Positions 18,777 through 29,400 of a stretch of DNA of 64,000 bases are shown one piece after another (within the stretch, counting starts at the first letter, position 1; each line of letters opens with the position of its first letter). The stretch spans positions 74,295 to 138,294 of the forward strand of contig JAEYHZ010000009.1 in NCBI GenBank assembly GCA_023409265.1, given 5' to 3'. The stretch is from Bacillota bacterium (GTDB lineage Bacteria; Bacillota; Clostridia; Acetivibrionales; DSM-1351). The notes beneath the pieces are model-generated. The model ran no database searches, was not told where the DNA came from, and saw only the letters and a list, made by a program, of their open reading frames with translations. The position numbers were made by a program, and so were the translations under genes.

Positions 18777-20936
18777 ATGAAAGTAATGCCTGTAGGATCT
18801 AAAATCAAGCAACCAATTACTTCGTTATATTCAAAAGTGTCATCTAGATTCAAAGGTAAATCTATACTTCTAAGAAAATTTAAAATTAAAACCAGATTAA
18901 TAGCGTCTTTTGTTTTATTGTTAATAGTTATGTTATTAGTCACAAGCATATTTTCATATAGCAGTTCAACTAATACAATGAATGAAAAAGTAAGAATAGA
19001 TTCATTACAGGTTATGGGCCAGACGAGTGTTATACTGAATAATGAGATAAAAAGGATGGAAGATTATTTTCTGGATATAGGCCTGAATGCTGCTGTTCAG
19101 GATGCACTGAGCAAATATACGGTCGGAAATAAATTTGAACAATTGGATCAATCCAGAAAGCTGAAAAGCTTTTTATCAATCAAATTTGCATCTTCAAATG
19201 ACATTGCTTATTGTGGCATATTTCATGGAAACAGCTTTACACAGGAAGAAGCTTACAATACTGCAAGTGTAACGCTGGATGTTGGTGCAATATCTAAAAA
19301 AGACTTAAAGCAACTTGAGTGGTCAGACTTTAAAGTTGATCCTTCAAATTCCAATATTACTTCTTATTACGGTATACAACAAAATATTGCTTCTGTTACA
19401 GATAAACAAAAGGTCCTGGCAAAAATGGTTTTAATTCCGAAAAACAATTATCTTGCCAATGCATTTGAAAAATTGGATATTGGAATAGACCCAAAGACTG
19501 AAAAGGCTTTCCCTATATTTGTTGTCGATAACGATGGAAGGATAATAGCGTCAAGATCCGTTGAAGAATATCCCATAGGCAAAGCTACAGAAGTTTCAGC
19601 GTTAATTGCTAAAAATATTCTAAAGTATAATAAAAAGGATTCAACAGGATTGGAAGCCGGTGACTTTGATTTGAATATTGAGGGCAGCACCAGAATGGTT
19701 ACGTACTCTCAAATAAGGAAAGATAAGCACTTGTTTGTTATTTCAATTATTCCATATTACTATTTAAACAGCGCTGCAAACAAACTTGGGATAAATATTT
19801 TTATTATTGGGGTTATATGTGTGGCTATTGCATTTTCCTTGTGTCTTGTTATTGCCAGGAGTGTATCCCACCCTTTGAATAATTTAGTACAAATAATGAA
19901 AAAAGCAAAAGATGGTGATTTGACAAACCAAATTCAGGATAATGAAAAAGATGAAATAGCAGATGTATGTCGTAATTATAATGATATGCTTTTGAATATA
20001 AACTCACTTGTAGCAAATGTCAGAAATTCTACACAATGTGTTCTTAGTGTAGCCAACAAGATTTCAATTACATCAAAATCTACATATAGTGCTTCCGAAC
20101 AAGTGGCTGTGACAGCTGAACAAATAGCTAAAGGTGCATCAGATCAGGCTGCCGAAATAAATGAAAGTGTCGGTAATATTGAGCAACTATCCAAGGGTAT
20201 TACACTTGTTGAAAATGATATAGCTAAAGTAATGACTCTAGCCAACAAAATTAAAAACTTAAACACGGATGTGTTAAAAACTATTGATACTCTTAACTTA
20301 AAGTCAACCCAGGTAAGTGAAACAACTGATAAAGTTTCAACAAATATTTATGATTTGAGTAAAAGTATGCAGGAGATACAAAAAATACTTAAAATTATGA
20401 ACTCAATTTCAGAGCAGATAAATCTTTTGTCATTGAATGCAACCATTGAAGCTGCTCGTGCAGGCGAATCAGGGAAAGGGTTTGCTGTGGTGGCAAATGA
20501 GGTTAGGAAGCTGGCAGACAAATCAAAAGAATTTACTGGCAGCATAGGTAATATTATTGGTTCTATTGAACAAAAAACTAATGTTACTGTTGAGCAGGTT
20601 AAAAACTCTGATATTGCTGTCAACGAGCAAAAAATAGCTGTTAAGCAAACCGAAGAATTATTTAGCATGGTATTCAGTTCTATAGAAATAGTTTTAAATG
20701 ATATAACCAGAACAGAAAAATCTGTTGCAAGCATTGTGAGGTCAAAGGGTAAGGTTTTAGAAGCAATGGAAAACATTTCAGCAGTCGCAGAGGAATCTGC
20801 TGCTACAACAGAGATGATTTCCGCAAGCACAGAAGAACAATTTGCATCAGCAGAAGAACTTTCAAACAAGGCAAGCGATTTGGAGAGCCTATCATTAGTT
20901 TTGAACAATGAACTGGATAAGTTTAAGACAGAGTGA
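18777..20936 (+). CDS. methyl-accepting chemotaxis protein
   Basis: Transmembrane chemoreceptor that controls CheA. Membrane segment 1 is at about residues 40-62, an extracellular Cache-like sensor spans ~63-335, and membrane segment 2 is at ~338-360, followed by a HAMP domain. The cytoplasmic signalling domain holds the conserved hairpin tip phrase EQINLLSLNATIEAARAGE and EVRKLADKS. GGAGGTGATTAA precedes the ATG. A repeated leader precedes it. Its neighbour is a YesN-type regulator, so it may detect products of the lyase at 23472; that is inference. Confidence 0.93.
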   Translation: MKVMPVGSKIKQPITSLYSKVSSRFKGKSILLRKFKIKTRLIASFVLLLIVMLLVTSIFSYSSSTNTMNEKVRIDSLQVMGQTSVILNNEIKRMEDYFLDIGLNAAVQDALSKYTVGNKFEQLDQSRKLKSFLSIKFASSNDIAYCGIFHGNSFTQEEAYNTASVTLDVGAISKKDLKQLEWSDFKVDPSNSNITSYYGIQQNIASVTDKQKVLAKMVLIPKNNYLANAFEKLDIGIDPKTEKAFPIFVVDNDGRIIASRSVEEYPIGKATEVSALIAKNILKYNKKDSTGLEAGDFDLNIEGSTRMVTYSQIRKDKHLFVISIIPYYYLNSAANKLGINIFIIGVICVAIAFSLCLVIARSVSHPLNNLVQIMKKAKDGDLTNQIQDNEKDEIADVCRNYNDMLLNINSLVANVRNSTQCVLSVANKISITSKSTYSASEQVAVTAEQIAKGASDQAAEINESVGNIEQLSKGITLVENDIAKVMTLANKIKNLNTDVLKTIDTLNLKSTQVSETTDKVSTNIYDLSKSMQEIQKILKIMNSISEQINLLSLNATIEAARAGESGKGFAVVANEVRKLADKSKEFTGSIGNIIGSIEQKTNVTVEQVKNSDIAVNEQKIAVKQTEELFSMVFSSIEIVLNDITRTEKSVASIVRSKGKVLEAMENISAVAEESAATTEMISASTEEQFASAEELSNKASDLESLSLVLNNELDKFKTE

Positions 20937-21293
20937 GCTCATGACAAATAGCAAACGAGAATTCGAAAGTTGGAGATAGTCACGTCCATATCCGGAAAAA
21001 TAGTCAGCTCACAAATTAATTTTGAATGAAATGATACTACAAATGTTAATAGTCTATTTAAATTTTACATGTTTACATAAAAAATGATCAAATGACTTTA
21101 AAAATCAATTGTTTTAAGTTATATTGTTTTCATAGTTGTTTTTCCGATGACTAATATTTATTTTCTATCAGGGTAAAGATTTCTTATAAGAAATAATGTT
21201 TAAAAGTCCTAAAATTCACTTTATAAAAACTAAATGTTTTGTAGTATCTTTCCCTGATTGGGTCTATATGTATGCAAAAAAGAAAGGTGTAGT
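20937..21293. other. gene-free spacer
   Basis: AT-rich stretch between the chemoreceptor and the response regulator. I see no convincing terminator, promoter or RNA structure in it. Confidence 0.5.
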
Positions 21294-22895
21294 ATGAAAC
21301 TTATTATTGCAGATGATGAAGATAAAATTTGTCAGCTTATTTACAAATTAGTTGACTGGGAAAAGCTAAATATGGAAGTGGTTTCAATTGTACATAACGG
21401 TATTGAAGCACTGCAGTCCATTGAAAAATTCAAACCGGATATAGTAATTACGGATATTCGTATGCCGGGGTATGATGGCCTTGAAATGATTCAGCGTGCC
21501 AAAGAAATAAGTGAAGATTCAGATTTTATTATAATTAGTGGATACCGCCACTTTGAATATGCCCAAAATGCTATTAAATATGGGGTAAAGGATTATCTTC
21601 TTAAGCCAATTAAAAAAACAGAATTAATTGATACTCTCACCAGATTACGAGAGGAGTATTTAAAACGTACAAAAAAATTATCCAGTGAAGAACAATATCG
21701 TATTTCAATAAAAAACAATTTAGAACGGTTGCGCAGCGGATTTTTTACGGATATATTATTCAAAAGAGTCACTGCAGAAGGGATAATGAGTATTGAAAGT
21801 ATTAATGAAAAGTATCACTACAAATTTTGTGATGGCTTTTTTCAGGTTGTTCTTATTAAAATAGATGCATGCTCTCAAAGCAATACCGAATATATTCGAG
21901 ACAAAGTCTTACAGTCCATTCATAAAAAAGTAGATGAATATTGTTATGACATTGAAAGTATTTTTGAAAATAATTTGTGCTACATTGTTCTTAATTGCAG
22001 TGAAGATAGCAGGAAAGCCCTTAGGCGTTCACTTAAAGCTTTATTAGATGAACTTTTATTACAAAAGGATATTATAGAAGACCTTAAAATTACAATAGGA
22101 GCAGGTATTCCGAAAGACTCCATCCGCGGTGTTTTTTCTTCAATGAAGACAGCCTTGTGGGCAATAGAGCAAAGGCTTATACTCGGTGTTAATAAAGTGA
22201 TAGAAGGTGCGGAGGTGTCGTCAAATGAACTGGCTGACAGCTCCACCTTTATTGAGTTTAACAGGAAGTTAATTGAGGCACTTGAAAGATTGGATGAAAA
22301 GCAGGTAAGAGAGTCATTTGTTTTTTTAGAGACAAGCCTGAAAAATAAAGAATCAACTACTGGTCATGAAGTTATTCAAATGGCAAAAGAAGCCATGAAT
22401 TTGTATTTGTTTCACTTAAGACAAAAGAAATTTGTAATTAGGGATTCAGATAATTTTTTCGATACATTCAGTTTGAATATAGAAAATTGCGGTTCAATGG
22501 AGGAAGTTTTTACGACACTTTCCAGAACAATTATAAAATCATTTTATCAGGTAATTGATGACAAACAACATGAAGATAGTAAACCAATCCGTGAGGCAAA
22601 GCAATATATTAAAGATCATTATAAAGACCCGATTTCACTGGAAATAGTCAGTGATTATGTAGGGTTCAACGCCACATATTTTAGTTCTTTGTTTAAAAAG
22701 GAAACAAACACGACTTTTTCGGAATATTTAACAAGTGTACGTATGGAAAGGGCAAAAGTACTATTAAAGGAATCAAATTTGAATGTTGCTACAATCTGTG
22801 AAGAGGTAGGCTATAATGATACAAAACATTTTTCAAAAGGATTTGCAAAGTATACAAATTTAAAACCAAATGAATATAGAAAAATATATTCCTAA
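21294..22895 (+). CDS. YesN-type response regulator, REC + AraC HTH
   Basis: Two-component transcription factor. The receiver domain occupies residues 1-120 with the phosphoacceptor Asp54 in VITDIRMPG and acidic pair DD near residue 7. A ~300-residue middle region follows, then a C-terminal AraC-type DNA-binding domain (two helix-turn-helix units; GYNDTKHFSKGFAKYTNLKPNEYRK). The ATG at 21294 has AAGGTG just upstream; 533 aa is normal for YesN proteins. The usual partner, a YesM-type sensor kinase, is not adjacent. The target genes are inferred to be the flanking operons carrying the leader repeat. Confidence 0.92.
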   Translation: MKLIIADDEDKICQLIYKLVDWEKLNMEVVSIVHNGIEALQSIEKFKPDIVITDIRMPGYDGLEMIQRAKEISEDSDFIIISGYRHFEYAQNAIKYGVKDYLLKPIKKTELIDTLTRLREEYLKRTKKLSSEEQYRISIKNNLERLRSGFFTDILFKRVTAEGIMSIESINEKYHYKFCDGFFQVVLIKIDACSQSNTEYIRDKVLQSIHKKVDEYCYDIESIFENNLCYIVLNCSEDSRKALRRSLKALLDELLLQKDIIEDLKITIGAGIPKDSIRGVFSSMKTALWAIEQRLILGVNKVIEGAEVSSNELADSSTFIEFNRKLIEALERLDEKQVRESFVFLETSLKNKESTTGHEVIQMAKEAMNLYLFHLRQKKFVIRDSDNFFDTFSLNIENCGSMEEVFTTLSRTIIKSFYQVIDDKQHEDSKPIREAKQYIKDHYKDPISLEIVSDYVGFNATYFSSLFKKETNTTFSEYLTSVRMERAKVLLKESNLNVATICEEVGYNDTKHFSKGFAKYTNLKPNEYRKIYS

Positions 22896-23008
22896 AAATT
22901 TTATTTTGTAACAAAAGATAGAAGTCTTTTCATTTGATAACACAAAAAAACGAATGTGGGTTATACTGGTATTTATTCTAAAACGTGTAAAGTTCGTTCT
23001 TAAATCAA

Positions 23009-23150
23009 ATTCTAATCAGCCATTAATATCCAAAGAATGTCCCACCTGTTCCAATCAATCGCCCCTACAATTACATTTTTAGGGGTGTTATACTCATCCT
23101 GTAAACTCATTTCGTAAAGCATTCCTCAAACAGATAAGATAGGTGAAATA
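23009..23150 (+). repeat. leader repeat copy B
   Basis: Near copy of 18516-18636, with roughly 22 extra bases before the shared AGATAAG block. It keeps the CCCCTA/TAGGGG hairpin and the extended -10-like TGTTATACT. It lies upstream of the lipoprotein remnant and the PL8 lyase gene. Confidence 0.7.
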
Positions 23151-23346
23151 GATTGATGATTATATCGTTGAATTAATTAGATTATCTAAAAGGTTTCCAG
23201 TGTTTTAGCTCTTGTTTCTGTATTACTTGACGTGGTGGTCCGTTCGGGAAAGCCCAAGAGAAAAATGAAGCAGAAGTAAAGTTGGATTTAAGCTTAAAGC
23301 TTAATTTATAGAATTAATGTCTTATAATTTTAAAGGAGGGCTCATA

Positions 23347-23469
23347 ATGGAAAGAAAGCTACTTGACGCAATATTATATGTAGCAATGGTAGGAACAATG
23401 CCGGCGGAATGTGGAAGTTTGCCAGATAAGGCTGCAGGCTCATCAACAGCAGGAGTGAAAGGAGAGTAG
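23347..23469 (+). pseudogene. 40-codon remnant of a binding-protein lipoprotein start
   Basis: A short frame with an excellent ribosome site (AAAGGAGGG before ATG) encodes MERKLLDAILYVAMVGTMPAE and continues with a Ser/Gly/Ala-rich tail to residue 40. The pattern is a lipoprotein signal peptide plus linker of a sugar-binding protein, with the lipobox changed from LAGC to PAEC. The stop is 2 nt before the PL8 start, so the frame may survive as a translated leader that carries the ribosome site of the lyase gene. Confidence 0.5.
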
Positions 23470-23471
23470 TT

Positions 23472-26400
23472 ATGAAACTAAAACGTACGTTGAGTTTTAT
23501 TTTAGCTCTTGTAATGATGCTGACCATGGTTTTGAGCAACATGGCTGTTTTCGCAGAAGGGGGGACAAGCGACGAATTTGATAAACTGCGGGAAAAATGG
23601 CAGTATATGGCTATGGGCGGAGATTATGATCCAAATGACCCGAGTATGCAAGAGTTACTTCATGCTATAAATAATGTTGCACAAGACCTCCTTGACAGGA
23701 TCAATCCAAGTCCCACTCCGGATTGGGGTGCAAATGATTACCTTTGGCCGGAATATATACTTGGCAAGCGCAATGACGCATATGCTGATTCGAATAATAC
23801 ACAGTTTACTATCCGAAGTCTTAAGTTTATGGCTTTAGCTTTTCAAACTAAAGGCTGTGAGCTTTATAAGAATGCAAAGCTAAAAAGTGAGATCCTCCGT
23901 GGAATTGATTATATTTTTATGAAACATTATAAGGTAGGAGTAGATTCTAATCCGTATGGAAATTGGTTTACCTGGGAAATAGGGGGACCGATTTATCTTC
24001 TCGAGACAGTTCTGCTTATGTATGATGATCTGACGGCAGATCAAATCAAATCCTATGCTGAAACGGCTCTAAAGTCTACAACCAAAACCGGAGGAGCCGA
24101 TTATATGTATGTCGGTGCAAATGCCTTGTGGAGGGACCGTGTCAGAATGTATGCAGGTATTCTCCTCAAAGATAGCGCAACCCTGGCATATGTAAAAAAT
24201 GATGTTCCTACCTATATGGGGTATGTTACAACCGGTGATGGCTATTATAGAGACGGTACCTTTATGCAGCACGGAACTATTGTTTATAATGGTGGTTATG
24301 GTAAAGAGGCATTTTCTGACATCAGTCATTTTATTTATATGCTTGATGACTCTACATGGGAAATCACCGGTCCTGAAAGAGATAATATGAGCACTATTGT
24401 GGAAAAAAACTATGTGCCCTTTATGTATAAAGGTGTCTACATGGATATGGTAAGGGGACGTGAAATTACACGTACAGATACTACTGATGCCTATGCAGGC
24501 ATTACCATCAGCCTTGATGTTCTGCTGTTCTCTGAATCGGTACCCGAGGCAGAGGGTACCAGGTTTAAAGGAATGATAAAGGAATGGATGAATAATGAGA
24601 ATGCAATACGTACTTTAAATGAAGGTGCCGGTGTTGCATGGTATATGTTCCCAGTATATAATCTCTCCAAGACCTTGGAAATTATCAGGGATGACTCAAT
24701 CAAACCGGTTTCAAATACAGGAAAAAGCTATACCTTTGGAAAAGGTGTAAGAACTGTTCATACTACAGATAAGTTCACTTTTGGTCTTTCCATGTATAGC
24801 AGGGATATAAAAAATTGTGAGATAGGTGACAGTAATACAAACGGCTGGTACACAGGTATTGGAGAGACTTATGTCTATACACCCGATATTGGTCAGTTTA
24901 CTTATCAAAAACCAACACTTAACTGGTACCGTCTTCCAGGCGTAACTGCTGTTAATGGTATGACTTTCAGCAGCCATACAAATTCGAACTCCTTCGCAGG
25001 AAGCACAACTCTTAATGGTACTTACAGTACTGCCGGCCTGGAGATTTCAGCCTCAGACACAAAAGTGAGTGCAAAAAAATCGTGGTTTATGTTTGATGAC
25101 GAGGTTGTGGCTTTAGGAACAGATATTACTTCTACACAAAATAACAAGGTTGAGACTACCATCGACAACCATTACATTACAGGAGATAACGCTCTGATTG
25201 TCAATGGAGAAAGACAGTCGGACGAGCTTGGCTGGAATGGTAAAATCGATAACGCCAGGTGGGCGTTAATAGAGGGAAATGTTAAAGGCTCCAATATTGG
25301 TGTTTATTTTCCGAAAGCAACCAGGGTCGGCGCAGTCCGTGAAACCCGTACAGGAAAATGGACCGATCTGGGTACTTATAATGTAGATGAAAGTGTTCAA
25401 TCAGCAAATTACCTTACAATGTGGATTGATCATGGCTCAAAACCGGTGAATGACAGCTATGCATATGTTTTACTGCCTGGGACAACCGAAGCACAGGTTG
25501 AAAACTATGCGGATTCCAGCGATACTGAAATAATCCGTCAGGATAATGATGTACACGCTGTATATGAGAAAACGCTCCATACTCTTGGTGTTAATTTTTG
25601 GAAAGATGGTGATCAGTCCATTGATGCAATGGGTGTAAAAGATTATCTTTCTGTTGATAAAGCATCTTCTATTATGATAAAAGAAGATGATAATAAGCTC
25701 AGTTTTGCTCTATCAGATACGACGAAGCGGAATTCTGGCCCAATTACCGTAGATATTAATCGGGCAGCTACTTCGATTATTACCGGGGATAACCGTATTA
25801 AAGTTATTCAAACTTCTCCGACAATCAGGCTCGAGATAGATGTCAATAATTCTGTCGGGAATCCCATAGAAGCTGAGTTTTCTTTTAAAAAGCTTGAGGT
25901 GCCGGGAGAAACATCAATTACCAATATGTCATTAAGTGATGACACATTAAGCCTTGAATTTGCAAAAGCATTGCGGGCAACTGGCTATAAACTGGTTTAT
26001 GGTACCGAAAGCGGAAAGTATTCGGAATCACTTGTTACCTCCGAATCAACAGCGCAAATCAAAGGATTAAATTCAAATACAACTTATTATTTTGCAGTTA
26101 AAGCTATTAATGATTCAGGTGAAGGCGCTCCATCGCAAGAAAAATCTTTTGCAATTGGAAATACACGCACTTTGACCGATGATTTTGCAGATTTCTCAAA
26201 AACTGTAAGTTATTCCGGAGGCTGGGCATTCGACTCTTCCAATGCAAATACTTATTATGGTGGAGATACCACTCGACTTAAGAGAAATGATGCTGATAAA
26301 ACCAACCCAAGGAGAGAGGAATATTTAACCTATTATGTTCCATCACCTAAAAAATTTGTACTGACTACATATGATTATGGTTTAGCTAATGCAGGTGATA

Positions 26401-29400
26401 ATACCATACTTAATTTCTATGGTTCAGCAGATAATAAGAACTGGGCTCCTATCTCTGCGACAAAAGATGGAACAGTAACTACTAATAAGTGGAGTAAAGT
26501 TATATATACCAATTCAGGTAATTTGGATAATTCCATAAAGTACATCAAAATTGCTGTCTCCAACAATACTAAGATTTATGCGCCTCAGCTTTCAAGTCTG
26601 GTTATAGATTACGCATGGACTTCTGACCGTAACGTAATGGATACCATGCTGGATGATTCCAGAACATACGAGGTAAAAGGCGGTGCCGCCTATATAGCGG
26701 GAGATGGAGTTAAATTCGGAGGCGATAAGGATATTCTGATAAAAACCGGCTCTGAAAATGCAACCATCCTTTATAGTTATACAAATATACAAAATGCAAA
26801 ACTAACTGCTTTTATTTCCAAGGTAAATGGCGGCGCTGTATCGGTTGAATCCTCCAAAGACGGGAAAAGTTTTATACCTGTTACTCCCGAAGAGATTCCC
26901 GATGGTGACTCCGGAGATTACAATAAGGTGGTGTACAGTATTCCTTCTTTTGAGGAGGGGACGAACTATTTATTGCTTACAGTAAGCGGTGGAGCTGATT
27001 CAATTGCTATTGCAGACCTCAACTTGTCATATGCCCATGAAATTGCTCCCATACAAAAGATCCGGTTTAAGGATAAGCAGCTTGAAGCGGTTATGAACTA
27101 TAATTTGGTCCCAACTGTCAAATTGGCACCAATGAATGCGACCGGTGAAATATACTATACCATTTCAAATAAGGATATTGCCGCAGTGAATTCCTTAACA
27201 GGGGAGTTGCAGGCTCAGGAGTTCGGAACAGCGGTTCTTACAGCTAAGGTGCTTGGAACGGAGGAAGATGTAAGTGCAAATATTAATGTCCGTACTTCAC
27301 AAAATATTGCACTTAACTCAAATACTACAGCAAGCACTGTAAAGAGTGGTTACCCTGTTAGTAACGCAACTGATGGTAATTATCTTTCGCGTTGGGAATC
27401 CAATGTAGGTCCTGCTCAATGGCTGCAGGTTGATTTAGGCTTTCCGAAAGAGTTTGAAGCAATAGAGCTTAACTGGCAGCAATATGCGACCAACTATGCG
27501 ATTCAGGGCTCTTTGAATGGCACTGATTGGGTAGATCTTTATACTGAAACAAACGGTAAAGGCGGCAATGTTTGGAATGAATTTGATGGGGTAAAAGAAT
27601 ATCGGTATGTTAGATTGATAGGTACGCAAGCATCTGCTGCCTATTCACTTTATGAGTTCCGCGTTCTCTCGTTTAAACCACAAAGCATTGTACTTCAAAA
27701 TCTTGCGCTTGGAAAAGCAGCGACAACAAGTGGCAATGATTCCTCCAATGGTGATCCTAAAGCTGCTATAGACGGAGATACATCGACGCGTTGGGCATCT
27801 GCCAGAACCGATGATCAGTGGTATAGCATTGACCTGGGTGTTCCTTGCAATATTTATCAGATTAATTTGAATTGGGAAGCAGCATACGGTAAAGAGTACG
27901 ACATTCAGGTGTACGATGACAGTAATGCGGTTACTAATGTAGTATCTGAAAGAAACGGTTCTGCCGGATGGAAGAGGTATTCCATTGATCAGCCGGTACA
28001 GGGAAGATACGTACGTATGCAGGGCATTAAGCGCGGTTCAACCTATGGTTACTCTTTTTATGAATTTGAGGTATATGGAAGTTTGGAACAAACAACTGTT
28101 AGCGCAATTTCGTTCGCGTCCGATAAACTTACTGTTGTACGAAACCACAAAAAAACAGCTGCTGTAATTACAGATCCGCCTTATATAAATGAGGGAAGTA
28201 TTGCATTTGTCAGCTCAAACCCTGAAATAGCAACGGTATCAAATAAAGGAGTTGTTACCGGTATAACAACAGGATCAGCAATAATTACGGCTTTTGCTGC
28301 AGCTGATAATAATGTTAATGCCAGCTGTGAAGTAACGGTAACAGATTATAACGGTGCTCCAATACCGGCTTCCAGTCTTGAGGTGCAAGGTGGTGTAGCC
28401 ATTATGGAGAAGGGGACATCTGCCCAGTTAGATGCTACTATTACTCCCGATGATGCTTCAATTAAGAATATTCGCTGGACCTCCAGTGATGAAAGTGTAC
28501 TTCTGGTAACTAATGAAGGATTAATAAGGGCAATCGGCTTAGGAACCGCAACTATAAGGGGTATCAGTGTTGCTAATCCGGAGCTGGTGTATGAACAGGA
28601 TATAAGAGTTGTTGATGCGGAAGTGGAAACAGTAAAAGCGTTGATTAATGCAATCGGCACTGTTACCCTGAATAGCAAGGGAGATATTGATGCTGCAAGA
28701 GATGCTTATAATAAACTGAATGATGATCAGAAGGCATTGGTGGATAACTATGAAGTGCTGACAGCCGCAGAAACGCAGTATGAACAACTGTTGGAAACAG
28801 AAAAAGTAAATGGTGTTAAACTCAACACGTTATCCATGTATATGGCTATAGGAGACAGCGGACAGCTGACAGCTACAATATCACCGTCCACTGCAGTAAA
28901 CAAGAACGTAACCTGGTCAAGCAGCAATTCCAATGTTGCAGAGGTTGACGCTAACGGCATGGTAACTGCCGTGGGTGCAGGAACAGCGGTAATAACCGTA
29001 ACAACTGAGGACGGCGGTAAGACGGCTACATGTTCTGTAACTGTCAGAAGCGGACAAAATGATGGCGGAGGCAATCCTGACGGAGGCAATTCTGGCGGAG
29101 GTGGTTCATCCGGGACACCGGGAACAGTACCGCCGGTAACACAACCGGTGAAAACGCGGCCCACAACACAGACAGGAAACACACCGGGTACAATTCAGGT
29201 AGCTGCACCTGTAGTGAACGGCGCAGGCGTAGCAACAACGACCATTGATGCAGACGCATTGACCAAAGCTCTACAAGAATCTGATACAGCAAAAATCAAT
29301 GTACCGAAGGCTGAGGGAGCCAGAGCATATGAAACGGTCTTGCCTGCAACAGTTCTGATGTCGGAAGATGCATCAAAGAAGATCGAAATATCAACCGAGC

